This document shows, piece after piece, positions 62,307 to 64,000 of a DNA stretch of 64,000 nt. Every line of letters starts with the position of its first letter. The stretch's first letter is position 1. Under the pieces are notes generated by a model, which did not search any database, was not told the DNA's origin, and saw nothing but the letters and a program-made list of their open reading frames with translations. The position numbers and the translations under genes were made by a program. The stretch comes from an uncultured Pelagibacteraceae bacterium (GTDB taxonomy: Bacteria > Pseudomonadota > Alphaproteobacteria > Pelagibacterales > Pelagibacteraceae): positions 31,001 through 95,000 of the forward strand of contig CACHCL010000004.1 in NCBI GenBank assembly GCA_902578315.1, read 5' to 3'.

Positions 62307-63148
62307 TGAATGTTTTAGAACTAATTAAACAAGGTTCAAAAAAATTAGCTAGTAAAAATATTTTATCTCATAAATTAGACTCTGAGATCTTATTATCAAA
62401 GATATTAGAAAAAAATAGAGAACAGATAATCTTAAACCAAAATACAAAATTAAATGTTAGTCAAATCAACAAGTTTAAGAAGCTTATTCATAGACGTTCA
62501 CGTTATGAGCCCGTTGCATATATTTTACAGCAAAAAGAATTTTGGAGCTTATTATTTTACATTAATAAATTTACATTGATCCCTAGACCAGAGACAGAAC
62601 TAATGATTTATGAACTTGTCAAACTTTTTAGAAATAAAAAAATACATATATTAGATATTGGTACTGGAAGTGGATGTATATTAATAAGTTTATTAACTGA
62701 GTTAAAGAATTCTTACGGTGATGGAGTGGATATCTCTCAAAAAGCATTAAAAATTGCGAAGATTAACGCAAAAATACATAACGTAAACTTTAAAACGAAA
62801 TTTTATAAAAAATCATTTTCTGATTATTTTAATACGAAATTTGATTTAGTTGTATCTAACCCACCATATATTAAAAGCGGAGAAATAAAAAATTTAGATT
62901 ATGATGTAAAAAATTTCGAACCCAAAATAGCCCTAGATGGAGGTAAAGATGGGCTTGACCTTGTTAAAAAAGTTATCTACAAAGCAAAATATATCTTAAA
63001 GTTAAATGGAAAGCTGGCTATAGAAATAGGTAATAAGCAGCATTTAAAAGTATCAGAAATATTAAAAAAAAATAACTTTAAAATTATAAAGACTATTAAA
63101 GACTTTAAAGATAACATTAGATGTTTTATATCACAAAAAATTAAATGA
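62306..63148 (+). CDS. prmC: Release factor glutamine methyltransferase
   Basis: LDIGTGSGCILISLL, VVSNPPYIKSGEI; downstream of prfA. Confidence 0.97.
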   Translation: MNVLELIKQGSKKLASKNILSHKLDSEILLSKILEKNREQIILNQNTKLNVSQINKFKKLIHRRSRYEPVAYILQQKEFWSLLFYINKFTLIPRPETELMIYELVKLFRNKKIHILDIGTGSGCILISLLTELKNSYGDGVDISQKALKIAKINAKIHNVNFKTKFYKKSFSDYFNTKFDLVVSNPPYIKSGEIKNLDYDVKNFEPKIALDGGKDGLDLVKKVIYKAKYILKLNGKLAIEIGNKQHLKVSEILKKNNFKIIKTIKDFKDNIRCFISQKIK

Positions 63149-63154
63149 TAAACA

Positions 63155-63538
63155 ATGAACAATCATAGAAGAAGAAACTTTAGGCAAAGAACCCAAAAGA
63201 ATAATTTTAGGAGAAGAAGCCCTTCAATGGTTTCAAATAATAGCGGAAACTTTAACAACGGCAATATGAGTTTCAATCGAAATGGGACCATTAACAATGT
63301 TCACAGTGTTGAAAAGGCGATGTTAAAGTTTCAACAACTTGCTAAAGATGCACAAAGTAATGGAGATCCTGTTTTACAACAAAATTATCTTCAACATGCA
63401 GATCATTATTTAAGAAGATTTAACGAACTTAATGAGAGAAAAGAAGGCTTTAATGAAAAATCAAAAGCTTCAAACTCAAATTTAACTCAAAATGAGATTA
63501 AAGAAAACGACAAAGATTTGCAGCAAACAAATAATTAA
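63155..63538 (+). CDS. DUF4167 family protein
   Basis: Arg/Asn-rich N-term, VEKAMLKFQQLAKDAQSNGDPVLQQNYLQHADHYLRRFNE; downstream of prmC. Confidence 0.88.
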   Translation: MNNHRRRNFRQRTQKNNFRRRSPSMVSNNSGNFNNGNMSFNRNGTINNVHSVEKAMLKFQQLAKDAQSNGDPVLQQNYLQHADHYLRRFNELNERKEGFNEKSKASNSNLTQNEIKENDKDLQQTNN

Positions 63539-63542
63539 TTTT

Positions 63543-64000
63543 TTACCTTAAATTTGAAAGTTTTAAATCAATTTTAATTCTTTCTAACTCAAACAATTCT
63601 CTAGCTTTACCTTTAAGAATTTTTCCCGAAGGTAGCTTGAGTTTTTGTGAATTAACTTTTTTTCCATTCACTACCACTTCATAATGTAAATGTGGTCCAG
63701 TTGATAGACCTGTAGATCCAACATAACCAATGATCTGGCCTTGTCGAACTTTTCGTCCTTCTTTTATTCCTTTGGCAAATGATTTCATATGGGCATAGAT
63801 AGTTTCATAAGTTGAGTTATGTTTTATTTTTATACAATTTCCCCCACCACCGCACCATCTTGCTCTCGTAATTGTTCCCGAGCCCGATGCCATTATTGGT
63901 GTACCACTAGGTGCAGCGAAGTCGGTTCCACGATGCATTTTATTATAACCCAATATTGGATGTTTTCTCATACCAAAAGAAGAAGAAAGTCTTGCTCCAT
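63543..64000 (-). CDS. M23 family metallopeptidase (LysM/M23-type), truncated by window edge
   Basis: Open to base 64000 (GARLSSSFGMRKHPILGYNKMHRGTDFAAPSGTP...), STGLSTGPHLHYEV. Confidence 0.93.
   Translation of the reverse strand, partial: GARLSSSFGMRKHPILGYNKMHRGTDFAAPSGTPIMASGSGTITRARWCGGGGNCIKIKHNSTYETIYAHMKSFAKGIKEGRKVRQGQIIGYVGSTGLSTGPHLHYEVVVNGKKVNSQKLKLPSGKILKGKARELFELERIKIDLKLSNLR

Noticed and set aside
1-64000. CRISPR arrays, IS elements, prophage, toxin-antitoxin or defence islands
   Set aside because: No direct-repeat arrays, transposases, phage genes or recognisable defence proteins were seen on reading both strands.

Overview
The window is a 64-kb segment of a very AT-rich, streamlined alphaproteobacterial genome. 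Gene content and order resemble SAR11/Pelagibacterales; this assignment is inferred from content, not from a search. It is densely packed with housekeeping genes and has short or negative intergenic distances. Main blocks are: gltB (5'-truncated); thrS-infC-rpmI-rplT-pheS-pheT-lepA; tRNA-Ser(GGA); NlpC/P60-AmpG-TrkH; class I lysS-pyrD-rpmB-VUT transporter; dnaJ-like-cobS-cobT with divergent bolA; aroK-aroB; def-fmt-truA; rpmH-rnpA-yidD-yidC-argB-HAD-dapD-dapE-SET domain; dcd-murA-DUF2948-hisD-infA-tRNA-Phe; photolyase; secA; argJ-DUF1178; ubiG; lysC-ispG-prfA-prmC-DUF4167; and an M23 peptidase truncated at the right edge. Accessory glycosyltransferase/membrane-protein cassettes lie after lepA (next to tRNA-Ser), between truA and the SET gene, and next to tRNA-Phe. 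I found no CRISPR array, IS element, prophage or recognisable defence system. The best leads are a tRNA-Phe gene whose first base is the last base of the infA stop codon and which has departures in the D-loop GG and the universal U55, non-AUG starts for both infA and infC, a CobS/CobT/J-domain module with no cobaltochelatase CobN nearby, a SET-domain protein, a glycosyltransferase fused to an apparently degenerate methyltransferase domain, and a GC-rich candidate ncRNA after tRNA-Ser.
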